Shown one piece after another: positions 11,589-22,258 of a stretch of 64,000 bases of DNA. Under the pieces are notes generated by a model, which saw only the letters and a program-made list of their open reading frames with translations, searched no databases and had not been told where the DNA came from. Both the position numbers and the translations under genes were made by a program. Source of the DNA: Clusia tigrina (Eukaryota; Arthropoda; Insecta; Diptera; Clusiidae); contig OV050033.1 of assembly GCA_920105625.2 (NCBI GenBank), positions 57,483,280-57,547,279 on the forward strand, given 5' to 3'. Position 1 is the stretch's first letter, and each line of letters begins with the position of its first letter.

Positions 11589-14003
11589 ATGAATACATGG
11601 AAAATCTCCCCTAGTCTGCTAATATTGTGCATTTCGCTGCTGGAAGTCGGCGAATCCTACGGTCAGTCAGCTTATTGCACTAGGAACCGCACTACAATCA
11701 TAGATGTACCGGTAATGAAAACCCGTTTGGTGGAGCAAAAGCCAACGGGATTCCTGAAAATGTTCAGCAAGTCTAAGTTTCAAGTTGAGCAGTTCATAGA
11801 GCACGAGCAACGCCTCAGTTGGAAACTGGCGCAAGAATGTTGCAAGGGTTACGAGATGACTCCTGCAGGCGTCTGCGAGCCGATGTGTCGCCAAGGCTGT
11901 GGCGAAAATGCGGTGTGCCAGTCACCGGGGCAGTGCGCTTGCGAACCGTTTTACAAGCCAGCAGCAAACAGCAATCAGGAATTGCTTAAATGTGTGCCGG
12001 ATTGCGGAGTGGTCTGCACGAAGCACTCCATTTGCATTGCACCCAATGAATGCCGCTGTGCACTGGGGTATCGCAAGATGAACCACGAATGTGTTCCGAT
12101 GTGTAGGTCGGGGTGCCCAAATGGATTCTGCTTAGAGTCGGAAATGTGCGTGTGTCATATAGGATATCTGTTCCAAGGCGGTACGTGCAAAAAGAAGCGG
12201 TTAAAAGCAATAGCAAAGGAAGCTGCGGTGGATGCAGTTCCTGACGATGACAGCGAAGGTAGAATTTCAGTAGCTAAAGAGTCCACTAAATTTCAAAATA
12301 ATAAAAATAAAACAGCGAGCAAAGGAAAGGATGCACAGCAGTACAATTATAAGACTTATATAGAAAAAGATATGATCCCTGAGGTTAATGAATATATAGA
12401 GAGAGACCCAGAACCGACTCGCAGAACACCAGAGGATACCACTTTTAAGAATCCCGTGTTAAATGAAGTTGTGACAATTTTAAATACAACATTTATGGAG
12501 GTTAAAACACTGGAGGACAATTTGAATGATATTCAGATTGTGGAGAGCACGTCATTACCCACAGATGCGTCTCAAACTACTCCAGAACAACCAAAGGAAT
12601 ATAAAACTGTTAAGAGTATAATTAAAAAGATCGCGAAGAAGAATGAGGATAATATTGTAATTAGCAAAAATGCTAACAAAGGCGCAAACAAGGATGTGGA
12701 TAAAGGCTCCAAAAAGAATGATGTTAAGAAATCGGGCAAGGAAACAGATAATGATGCTGATAAGAAACCAAATAAAAAATTTGAGAATGATGCAGATAAG
12801 GGTGCTGATAAGGGTGCTAATAAGGACGTCAATAAGGGTGCTAATAAGGATACTGATAAGAGTTTTAATATGGATGCTAATAAGAAACAAAAGAAAAAAG
12901 CGGATAAGATTGCTGACAAGGGTGTTGATAAGGTGCCTGATAAGAATTCGAACAATCATGTTGTGACAAAAACTATTCGAGAGAGAACATCCACTTCTGC
13001 CCCTTCAACAACTACAACAATCAGTAATCATATTCTAAAATCAGCAGAGAACTATAGTAATTATGGAGTGAAGGACGAAGGAGACGAATTTTGGACAACT
13101 GTACTACTTGCTTCGGCCAGTATAATTTTCATTTTCTTTGTAGTTTCTATAATATATTGGCTGGGTTGCAAAAGGCGTGGTATATTCAAAGTTAAAGGTA
13201 ATCATTTGGCAAGCAATAAAGTGTTATAATTCCTTAGTTGGGCATTTATTTATGTAATTCTATGCTCACCAAATCATAAGTTACTTTCTTTTCATCAAAT
13301 CAGATGTAATTATATTCTAACTGATTGAAATCTCATTGCGTTATCATCAAATGTTACCAAATTTTATTCTTTTAACTTGATTTATTACTTCAAACACAAC
13401 TATTTGTATTCTCACCAATGCATACATTGCATATTGTCACCAAACAATTCTTTCCTTGATTTCTTGCAAATATTATCTCAACGATTCATCGCACCGAAAC
13501 TTTACAAATATTATTCTGACCAAACTTCCTTCTATCACTGAATATATATCTGATTTGTCTCTGACTAAAACCATATCTTAATTTTGTTCCAATAAAATTT
13601 GCCACATTCTCATATGTTGTATATTTTACTCTCACCAAAGCATATCTTTGTACTGTATTCTCACCAAATTATAAAATATTTTTTCGTTTCAATGCATACC
13701 AAATTTTATTCTTACCAAATATTTCCAAACAATTTTTCAAGTGATCAATATAAAACTGTCTTGTGTTATGTATTTTATTCTCACTAAAGGATCCTTAATA
13801 TTATTCTTACAAGCCATACCAAGTTTTTTAATTACTGAACTTTAACCAATTTAGTTATTTTCAACCGTCACCATTTATTTACTCCACAGAAAATTTTCAT
13901 CAAAGTTGATTTCAAATAATAATTTCTTTGTTTTGCAGAAAAATCGGAATACTACTGTGAATATCAGAACCACAAGAAATACAATGAACTCAGGTGTAAT
14001 TAA
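11589..14003 (+). CDS. NimC-type membrane receptor with Lys/Asp/Asn-rich stalk
   Basis: Exon 11589-13197 joins exon 13939-14003 in phase 1 (AAAG|GTAATC donor, TTTTGCAG acceptor), giving 557 aa. If the intron is retained, the frame ends at 13229 (546 aa). The ATG at 11589 begins the signal peptide (MNTWKISPSLLILCISLLEV); an ATG at 11397 would add 64 residues with no such segment. Order: VPVMKTRLV leader; CCKGY (residues 84-88); three NIM repeats (about 100-200); about 300 residues of disordered, charged stalk with degenerate NKGANKDVDKG-like repeats; transmembrane helix about 503-526; short tail. The spliced tail ends in SEYYCEYQNHKKYNELRC, with several tyrosines including a YNEL (YxxL) motif. 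The spliced form is favoured because an AATAAA lies 52 bases after its stop. By family it is a haemocyte phagocytosis receptor. Confidence 0.85.
12664..12960 (+). repeat. Degenerate repeat coding the charged stalk
   Basis: Within the preceding gene, many imperfect copies of AA(C/T)AAGG(G/A)(T/C)GCTAAT/GATAAG encode (N/D)KG-type repeats. Copy number is probably variable between alleles. Low codon complexity also leaves long open frames on the opposite strand, which are artefacts. Confidence 0.75.
13250..13830 (+). repeat. Degenerate repeat, TATTCTCACCAAA-like motif, in terminal intron
   Basis: The motif TCTCACCAAA and near variants (TCATCAAA, TGACCAAAC, TTACCAAAT) recur about every 30-50 bases through most of the intron of the stalk receptor gene. 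No clean period is kept, so this is an old minisatellite. Confidence 0.6.
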
Positions 14004-14054
14004 TAATTTTAAATAACTTTTATGTACGAATATTTGTATAGTTTCATTTAAGCA

Positions 14055-14060
14055 AATAAA
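14055..14060 (+). terminator. Polyadenylation signal of the stalk receptor gene
   Basis: AATAAA 52 bases after the stop in the proposed second exon. This supports that exon as the true 3' end. Confidence 0.55.
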
Positions 14061-14859
14061 ATAAATTGATGGTAATTGATTTTTGTATTAATTTGCTTTC
14101 TGCGTTACACTTTCATGTGTTTCCTTGCCCTCGCTCGTGTGAGACTCAAATATTTTGGGAGTCCTTTTCTAGAGATTCTGGGGCATTGCTCTAGTTTCGA
14201 GCTATCAGAGCCAACCATATATAAACAACTCCGGCTGATTGTAATTCATATCCTAACATATCAGCATCATCAGGATCGCAAGGATATGGCATCAAAATGA
14301 CACTAATTGGGGCCCGACGTTGTCAGCCAGTTTACCTATCTAATTAAGCGTGCACTACTCATATGTATTCAGTTTTTTTATCCGAAACCACCCTCAGAGT
14401 ATTCGATTTCTCCAGGTCATTCTCGAGTCCACTTGTTTACTTAGAATTGAATTTATTTATTTTCTTTTAGTTGGTTGCATTGGAATTTTTCATTGTTCTC
14501 ATGTCTCACTTTCATATACAACTGCTCTTAGTCGCGAACTGTCTTTTGTGTATTCACCATAGTTTTCATCTCCAGCTCAAACAATAGAACTAATTGACAT
14601 CAAAATTTAATATTATTATTATAACTTATACCATAATTGATTATGACTGCAAGAGGTTGAGGAATAAGTACTAGCAACTAAGAGAAGAGAAAAGGATTTT
14701 TAGAAAGAAGCATTTTTGAGACCGGGGCAATATTTAGATTTGCGACCCTCTGACTATGAGTCTAGCTTGCTTTCCAATAGACCATTGCTCATTATTTTAT
14801 ATTTCAGAGGCTTCCAAAGTTTAATTAATATAATTAAATTTCAAGATTAACAACTGAAC

Positions 14860-14990
<131 letters not shown>

Positions 14991-16178
14991 GAATTTTAAT
15001 ATTATAATAATCAAAATAAAAAGAATATCAATAGCGATTGACTGCATAGGAGTGACCTTCACGGTCAGAATTAGCACGGCAACATATATCCATGTTTATA
15101 CACAATTCGGCTTCCAAAATCAGGTTGCTTTTATACATACACGGATGCCTTTAGTCATTCTGGAACGTGCAATGAATTGCTGGCGATCTTTATAATACCT
15201 TGATTGTATATGTTTCAGACTCTTTGGCCTTGTGTATTCATAATTAGAGTCACTATGGACAGTTCGAGGCTTGTCTCAATTGACTTTGCTCTCTTTTGTT
15301 TGGTATCGCTGTTTTGTGTGAAAATTATAATTTTAGATATATCCTAGCAGTGAAGGCAGAACATAAAGAAAATAAATATCTCAGGGGAACAAATAGAAAT
15401 TGGAGAAGGGAAAATTTCAGTTGAAAAATATATTTTATGTGATTGAACAAAAAATTCAAATAAATATAACATTTCAGAACGTTTTTAAGAGTCGTCCATA
15501 AATGCCGTCACAGGCATTTTTGTGATTTTTCTCCTCCTTTGTCACAGTATATCAATTTAATCCAGATTCTGCCATAAATAAAAAATACTTCCTCCCTCTC
15601 TTGTTCAGTAGGACCAAATTGAGTGTTTCGTGAAATTCAAAATTAATTTTAATCTTAAAAGGATATTTGGGAACTTGTTCTGCATGCATTTCATATTAAG
15701 CACTCCTAGATTTGCAATTATTAAAAAATCGCGTGGCGTTACACAAGGCACTACTTCTCTCACACATTAATTTAGGCGGGCAGTAAGAGACCCCTCTGCC
15801 CAAGTGCGAATTATTTTTTTTTTTGTTTTTTAATAAAAAATAAATAGTTATTAATATTAAGATAACTGGCTTCTAATGCAGTTATAATTTTCTATGATTT
15901 GTTCATCAGTGAAAACCTGGTAACTCATTTAGCCTCACTGGAAATAATCAATAGGTATGAAACTAACAATGCAGGTCAATGAGTAGGTGCCTCTATTGAA
16001 ATCACCTTGTCGTCAAACTGTGGTTTAAATAAGCCAATGATAGCATATGTTAACGCATCCATTTACATACAAATAGTTTTTCTATATTCTTTCATACCAT
16101 ATCTTAACTCATCCCTTTACAAAATTTCGTCTTTCTTCTTAAAATAGAAAAGAAGTGGGGTAGGCTGGAGAACCGCCG

Positions 16179-16345
16179 AATGTACGTAGTATCCCTGAGA
16201 TTAATGAAAGAGTCATAGAAGTTTGAAAGGGTGTAATTTGTGTATGGTGTTATAAGTCTGGAAATATTAGGGAGATAGAGGAGGAAGTTCCACCCTTTCA
16301 AACTTCTATGACTCTTTCATTAATCTCAGGGATACTACGTACATT
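16179..16345. repeat. Perfect 55-bp inverted repeat, 57-bp loop
   Basis: 16179-16233 and 16291-16345 are exact reverse complements over 55 bases (left arm starts AATGTACGTAGTATCCCTGA). The loop (16234-16290) is not self-complementary. Perfect arms imply recent origin or selection. It is not inside a gene. Confidence 0.9.
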
Positions 16346-16529
16346 AGTCGATTCCCAAAACATTTGACCCTAATATGCGGCTCTTCTTTCTGGCAAAGAC
16401 AGGACAAACAAAATTTTTAATTAGTCAATGCTAGTCTCGTAATCACGTTGTTGCTGGTTCGTATATATTTGCCAGCAAAATCATGACTACATCATCTCAT
16501 ATTTCTTGTTTATATAGCGTTTCCCCAAA

Positions 16530-16740
16530 ATGACTTCTATACGTTGTGTGACGAATCGTAGGAAACAGCTGAACATCTGCTTTGTCACTGTAATGGTCTC
16601 ATATGGACCCGGCATCGTTACTTAGGTAAGCATTTCCTAGAACCATCAGATATTGCGGACAAATCCCCTAAACAAATTTCTGAATTCGAAATGAATACTA
16701 GACTTGGGGAGTACTTGTAGAAATAGAGCGCATCACAACA
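16530..16740 (+). mobile_element. LINE remnant (post-RNase H zinc-knuckle-like tail)
   Basis: The plus strand reads LCDES*ETAEHLLCHC, then a Leu-rich stretch with RHRYLG. This matches the C..C....ET.EH.L..C..L...R...LG pattern found at the end of LINE polyproteins. It contains a stop, so it is a dead fragment. Confidence 0.5.
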
Positions 16741-17930
16741 GGTCTAGTTGGCTGCAGTGACTTGGCAACTAGTTCCCGCTCTCAGTACAATCTAATCTAA
16801 TCTATCTTTTCTCTTCGAGTCGAAGGCCTTAGTTACTTGTCCTTAACATAATTAATTATGATGTAAGATAGAATAATTATTTTTGTATTATTAATTATTT
16901 TAATATGAAACTTCTCATACTAAAGAAACTCTTTCAGTCTCAACAAATTTACTGAAGGTCTCGACACTGTGTTGGTGGAATTAGTTTTTGAGTTTCTATA
17001 TGAGATATGAAAGAGAAACTTAAAGTCTTCACAGACGGGATTTCTTAGTTTATGAATTATAGACCCACATACTATGAGTCAAGGAATGCATAAGATATTT
17101 TTTATTATATATAAGAGAATACTTTGAAGGATCATTCATGGAAGTAAAAAATATTGAAAGGATATAAACCCTTCTACATTTTCAAAATTTCAAATGACAA
17201 TCAGTTATATCAAAATAACAGATCCCTGTATATAAATCATTAGAAATATTTTAATACTGCAACATCAACTGCAAATACTGATATCTATTTCCACTATGAA
17301 GGCCCATGAGTAAGCTCCGAAGTGAAATTGAAAATAATTCACAATTTATATTGAATACTTTTTATGTCGAATATTTTTAATATTCATTATAAAAATGTTT
17401 CCAGTTATTCATAAAAATATCAGAATTTCTCAAACCCAACCATTTCTTCCCCTCTTGCCTAGTCGTAAACTCAGCCATCAAGGTTGAATATGTATTAAGT
17501 CCAGAAAGGCTTTGAAATTTGCAAACCGTTACTCAATCAAACTTGAACCAGATAACAAAGAAATATTTTATACATATTCTATATGAACCAAATATACGCG
17601 AGTGAGTGAGCCAAGCGAAACGAAAATGGGTGCCACCTCATTGCGTCGCTGCTGTAGACGATGTTGTACTACATTACTACATAAATTTATGAAATTCTTT
17701 TCAATTATTTAATACCGCAAATTCTTGCCAAAATAAAGAATACAAAAAAGTAAAACCATAAGAAAGAATTTGATAAAATGTGCTAAACCGGATACGATAA
17801 AAAAATTAAAGCAGCCAAAAACTGAACAGTTTCAAATTTGAAAAGTAGCCACTTTTCGCAGGCCTTAGTACAGCACCAACCACAAACGGTAAAGGACTTT
17901 AAATCGTTGTTTGATATAGTGGTACGAAAA

Positions 17931-18968
17931 ATGTTTCAACGCAGCCGAGATTCATTGCTGGCGTTTTGCGCCATTTACTCACTCAGCGCTTTCGTACGCA
18001 GTGAGCCGTTCTGCGAGATTTCGTGCGGGCCCAATGCAGACTGCGTCGAGAATAATCATTGTGAGTGTCGCTCTGGCTACACATCCGCCATATCGGAAGA
18101 GAACGGTCTGCCCTACTGTAAAGTCACCTGTAGCACACCGTGCATGGAGTATGCTGCCTGCATAGCCCCAGATCAATGTGAATGCGTGCAGGGCTATGAG
18201 TTGGCGGACGACAATGTCTGCACGCCTACCTGCTCAAGTAAGTGTCCGAATGGCATTTGCGTGGCTCCGGAAATATGTGAATGTGCGACAGGATATGCCG
18301 CAGTGGGTAACACTTGCCTCAAAGTCGAAGGTGATTGTCCGGCGGGGTATGTGTGGGACGCAGCGTTGGAAGTGTGCATGGACCCTAATGGCTATGTGAA
18401 GACCACCAGCAAAACGACTGCTGCTGTTGCTGCTACTAAGGCGGATCAGACAACTAAAGTATCACAGGTGTGGGAGTACATCAGCACAGCTAAAACTACC
18501 AACGGTGCACCAGTGGAGCACTCCGGCGGTGGTGTGCAGCATGGGGATTACGTGCCTAATACACCATTGTATGATGAGGAAATGGTCGATGATAATGGTG
18601 AACTGTCAGCTGAATACTCCACCGAGCAGGCCAGCAAACATTACTACAAGTGTCCAGAGGGCTTTGTCTACTACAAAGGCGACTGTCGCCACAAAATTGA
18701 CCACGCCGTCAAGTGTAATTTGGAGTTGTGTGGCCCGCATACACTTTGCTTGGACAACGATAAATGCGCCTGTTTGCCCGGCTATGTTTGGCTGGCAACT
18801 GGCTGTGTCAGCCAAGAGTATTTGGAGCATTCTAAGCTTAGTAAATTGCCGACGGCTGCTGAAAACGACACTTGGTTGTATAATTTTTTCACAGCGCTGG
18901 GTTTAACTTGCATCGTGGTGGCTTTGCTGGTACTCCTGGTTGTTCTGTATAAGAATCAGCAGAAGTAA
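17931..18968 (+). CDS. Intronless NimC-like membrane receptor (345 aa)
   Basis: Single-exon ORF starting at the ATG that opens a signal peptide (residues 1-24). The frame is open further upstream but has no ATG there. Three NIM repeats follow at once (CEISCGPNADC.., CSTPCMEYAAC.., CSSKCPNGIC..), without the CCxGY module. Next come a CPAGYVWDAALEVC module, a long Thr/Ala and acidic linker, a second CPEGFVYYKGDC module and a lone NIM-like repeat (CNLELCGPHTLC..GYVW). A transmembrane helix near 318-339 and a five-residue tail (KNQQK) end the protein. The very short tail suggests signalling through a partner. It sits in tandem with the receptors before and after it on the same strand. Confidence 0.87.
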   Translation: MFQRSRDSLLAFCAIYSLSAFVRSEPFCEISCGPNADCVENNHCECRSGYTSAISEENGLPYCKVTCSTPCMEYAACIAPDQCECVQGYELADDNVCTPTCSSKCPNGICVAPEICECATGYAAVGNTCLKVEGDCPAGYVWDAALEVCMDPNGYVKTTSKTTAAVAATKADQTTKVSQVWEYISTAKTTNGAPVEHSGGGVQHGDYVPNTPLYDEEMVDDNGELSAEYSTEQASKHYYKCPEGFVYYKGDCRHKIDHAVKCNLELCGPHTLCLDNDKCACLPGYVWLATGCVSQEYLEHSKLSKLPTAAENDTWLYNFFTALGLTCIVVALLVLLVVLYKNQQK

Positions 18969-19009
18969 AGGTGTGTAGGATAGTTGCATTGATGTATTAT
19001 AATCAAATC

Positions 19010-19015
19010 AATAAA
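19010..19015 (+). terminator. Polyadenylation signal
   Basis: AATAAA 41 bases after the stop of the 345-aa receptor. Confidence 0.6.
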
Positions 19016-21045
19016 AATATATTTATTTGCTCGGTTAAAGTTGGAAAATGAGTGAAATTCTTGTCAGCGGACAGCGTTTTCGTCTTCAGCAATCGAGATT
19101 CAAAGGAGATCGTGTGTTTTTCTTTAAGAATTTTAAGCAATAAAGACGTTCATACTAGAATTTTGTGTTGTTTCTGGATTTCTACCATTATAGCTGCCCT
19201 TAATCAATCAGCAGCATGATTGATTTTCAAATCAAGTCAAACACTATGAATACAAATTGAAAATAATGTATCATCTAGAATCAGAAACAGTTTGTTATCA
19301 TAGTACTCAGCGCCATCCCTAATACCAGTTCCATTCCGACCAACTTCCAGTTCTATTCCACTAAGTCTTCAGAAAGATCCAAGCCTGTATTTATCATTTC
19401 AAATGATACACTACTATAAACCACAATATCCATACTTATTGTTACATATATTATTACTATAACATGAGAGAGAATTGATGGTGATAATTCACTCTCACGA
19501 AAACTGAATGTTTAGGCTTGCTTTCAGGGAGCTCAATGGTAATAGGGAAGATTCTAAAATTATGGAATTGGATCTGGAATTTTTGCCGAACGCACTTTGG
19601 CTAATCATGCGGCTAGACTCCGTTTTCTGATGTCTAGCTTCTGAGCAAAAAGTTTCAGAATCAATCCGTAAGTGAGGTTGCTAAAATTGTTCAAGACAGA
19701 AGCATATTCATTGCTGCAAGCAGTCAAATTGTCTCTAAAGAGTTGAACGTATGCAGCATTAAAAAAGAATTGAGTAACTGTAGAAATTCATCAAGAACTA
19801 TAGGAAGACTATACCTAAATGCAGTTAGGGTAATGAAAGTGATGACCTCTTAACCAAAAATATGGAAATCACACGGAGCCACACTTCAAATAGTCCTTGA
19901 AATAAACAGACGTTGAATTGCAAAGGTATGAATTGAATTTAGTGCAACTTTTCTCCTAGAGCATTTCTGCTGATTCTCAACTGGGGTTCCTCTGAACTAT
20001 GAGAAAATATTTGACAATATACCCCTATTATATCCAGAAAACTCAAAACTTTCACAAACTATTTCCTTTGTAACTTCATGAGAATTCTTGACTCAATCAC
20101 ATGTTCATCTGATAGAGCTTAAATAAGATTGGGTTAGCATATTAAGCCTGTAACCATCAATCTCACATAATGATAGAGGATCGAAATAAAGTGTGGAAAC
20201 AAACGCATCTCTAATTTTTACAGTTGGACAATCATTTATTGACTAAATGAAAATTAACTCTTTTGTTATCACTTTCGATTTCCAGAGATAATTATAAAGA
20301 GTATAGAACCATTTCAGGATACCATGGAAGTTGCTTTTAAGCTGGTTGGCATTTATGAAAGACTATTTCTGGTGTTATGAAAGAGCATATTTTTCATCAA
20401 CCGCAGATTAGATGAGATTAAAGAAGATCGTCGATGAGATTAAAGAAGATTGTCAAATGTCATGGAATTAATAAATAATAAAGAAGATCGGGATCTAGTT
20501 AGCTAGTCACTGCGGCCTGAAATGAGCCTATTGTGACACACTCAATAGTTTCCAAATCCTCTGAGAGTAACCATTAAGAATTCAAAGGTCTTCTTGGGAG
20601 GTTTGTCCGCAATTTCTGGCGGTTCCTCAACCTTTGGAACTATTATTCATGGAAGAAAGAAATACAGTCGATCTTCACTGAATAGCAAGGAAACTGTTAA
20701 TCGATTTAGTAAATTTTGGAGGAGGCCGCTACAAAATTGTAGGTGTAATTTCAAAGTCCTCCGAAGACATCACTTAAAAAAATTCCCTACAAAATCCTCC
20801 ATTCACCATAATAGCAGACATGGCCAAGTCTCTTTTCCGCATAGTACTAACTCTGTTGTACCCTGTATTTTTGGCCGTTATCAATCATTCAATGCACGAC
20901 TTCAATACATGCTTGTTCGGGGTTATAAAAAATAATCATTCAGCTTCCTCTGGAACTGTGGAATTGTCTGCAAAGATAAATGCACTACAAGTAGCGCAGA
21001 ACGCATTTTATTGCAAACTACTGCCGGGCAGAGTCACCAAGGAGT
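19016..21045. other. 2-kb intergenic region, no gene seen
   Basis: No recognisable coding region, RNA gene or element. ORFs at 20594-20935 and 20820-21095 overlap the start of the next receptor in other frames and lack domain features. The promoter of the next gene should lie in the last few hundred bases. Confidence 0.55.
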
Positions 21046-22032
21046 ATGGAACGCTTGCAGTTAATTTTGCATGTACTCTTCGCGCTACTAAGTAATTTTG
21101 CTCACGACACCAATACTAAAACGTATTGTCCGGTAAATTTAACGAAATCATCACTAATCAACAAACTGAATGAGCGAAGCAGAATTCTCTTCGGTCAATT
21201 CTATCAACAGCAGAAGGACGCTTATCTACCGTATATACAAGGATATCGCCGAAAACACTTGAGTACATTTTACCCAATATGTCCAGGCGGTTGCCAGCCT
21301 GACGAGGATTGCGTTCGTCCAAACGAGTGTGGCTGTAAAGAGGGATATGCGCGTCATGATCTGGATACGAGCTGCCAACCCCTCTGCTCGGAGGATTGTG
21401 AAGAAAACGCCCACTGTACAGAGCCGAATGTGTGCTCATGTGCAGTTGGTTTCATAGAAGTGGGTGGCTTGTGTAAATCTATCTGCAGTGAGGCCTACTG
21501 GTGGAATGCTACCAGTGGAGACTGTGCGAGACGTTGTAAACTCGGCATCGTGTGGGATACTGAAACTCAAACATGCGTGCAAAAGTTGCAAGTCCACGTG
21601 GAACTAATCTCCGAGGAAGTGAACCAATTAGGGCCGGCGCTGGATGAAACTCAAACGGAGGTTGTGGATGTGAGAGTAGCGAATGCCCCGCCGGATTCTT
21701 GTGATGCTGATGATACTAATTGTATGCTGTTGGCTAAACAAGAGCCCGCAAATGAAACTGTGGGCAACACAAGCTCTACCCATACGCTTTTAGTGTGGAC
21801 GAAAGTTATCAGTATCTTGATTTTAGCGGGTGTTCTGCTGATTGTGGTAGTACTACGATTCATGAGGTTCTATTGCTCTCACGGCAGCGTTGCTGCTGAA
21901 ACAACATTGTTGGCAGGTAATCTCAAGAAGCTAAATATGTCTAGGGTACAAATTGTAATGACACCTCTTACAGAAAAGCATGATTTGCATGGCGAATACG
22001 TGCTGGATCGCAGCCGAATAATGGTGTACTGA
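21046..22032 (+). CDS. Intronless NimC-like membrane receptor (328 aa)
   Basis: The ATG at 21046 begins a signal peptide (MERLQLILHVLFALLSNFA). Where relatives have CCxGY this protein has YIQGY, so both cysteines are lost. Two NIM repeats follow (CPGGCQPDEDC.., CSEDCEENAHC..), then two non-NIM cysteine modules (CSEAYWWNATSGDC and CKLGIVWDTETQTC), the latter like CPAGYVWDAALEVC in the preceding gene. A linker, a transmembrane helix (about 248-272) and a tail of about 55 residues with a GEYVLDRSR segment end it. By family this is an apoptotic-cell or bacterial uptake receptor. It is tail-to-tail with the giant receptor, 226 bases apart. Confidence 0.86.
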   Translation: MERLQLILHVLFALLSNFAHDTNTKTYCPVNLTKSSLINKLNERSRILFGQFYQQQKDAYLPYIQGYRRKHLSTFYPICPGGCQPDEDCVRPNECGCKEGYARHDLDTSCQPLCSEDCEENAHCTEPNVCSCAVGFIEVGGLCKSICSEAYWWNATSGDCARRCKLGIVWDTETQTCVQKLQVHVELISEEVNQLGPALDETQTEVVDVRVANAPPDSCDADDTNCMLLAKQEPANETVGNTSSTHTLLVWTKVISILILAGVLLIVVVLRFMRFYCSHGSVAAETTLLAGNLKKLNMSRVQIVMTPLTEKHDLHGEYVLDRSRIMVY

Positions 22033-22079
22033 GGACAACATTTTCTCTCCCACACTTTAACGACAAACTAAGCACTTAA

Positions 22080-22085
22080 AATAAA
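22080..22085 (+). terminator. Polyadenylation signal of the 328-aa receptor
   Basis: AATAAA 47 bases after the stop codon. Confidence 0.6.
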
Positions 22086-22242
22086 ACAATATTCATTTAT
22101 ATATAAAATACTTGTCTCTTCTTTTTGTTTTACAAATTATAAATAAGCATTTTAATGCTAGGTTTCAAGGTACTCTTATAATATCCGCCTTATTAGCAAA
22201 GTTCACCATTCCGAACTGATTTTCTGTAAAATGAGATACAAT

Positions 22243-22248
22243 TTTATT
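22243..22248 (-). terminator. Candidate polyadenylation signal of the giant receptor
   Basis: AATAAA on the minus strand, 10 bases beyond the stop codon. That is unusually close, so another downstream signal may be used. Confidence 0.35.
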
Positions 22249-22258
22249 AAACAATTAA

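Noticed and set aside
12555..12966. Leu/Ile-rich antisense ORFs of 127-134 aa and a sense-frame shadow
   Set aside because: Translations of the Lys/Asp/Asn codon repeat in other frames; apparent hydrophobicity is an artefact.
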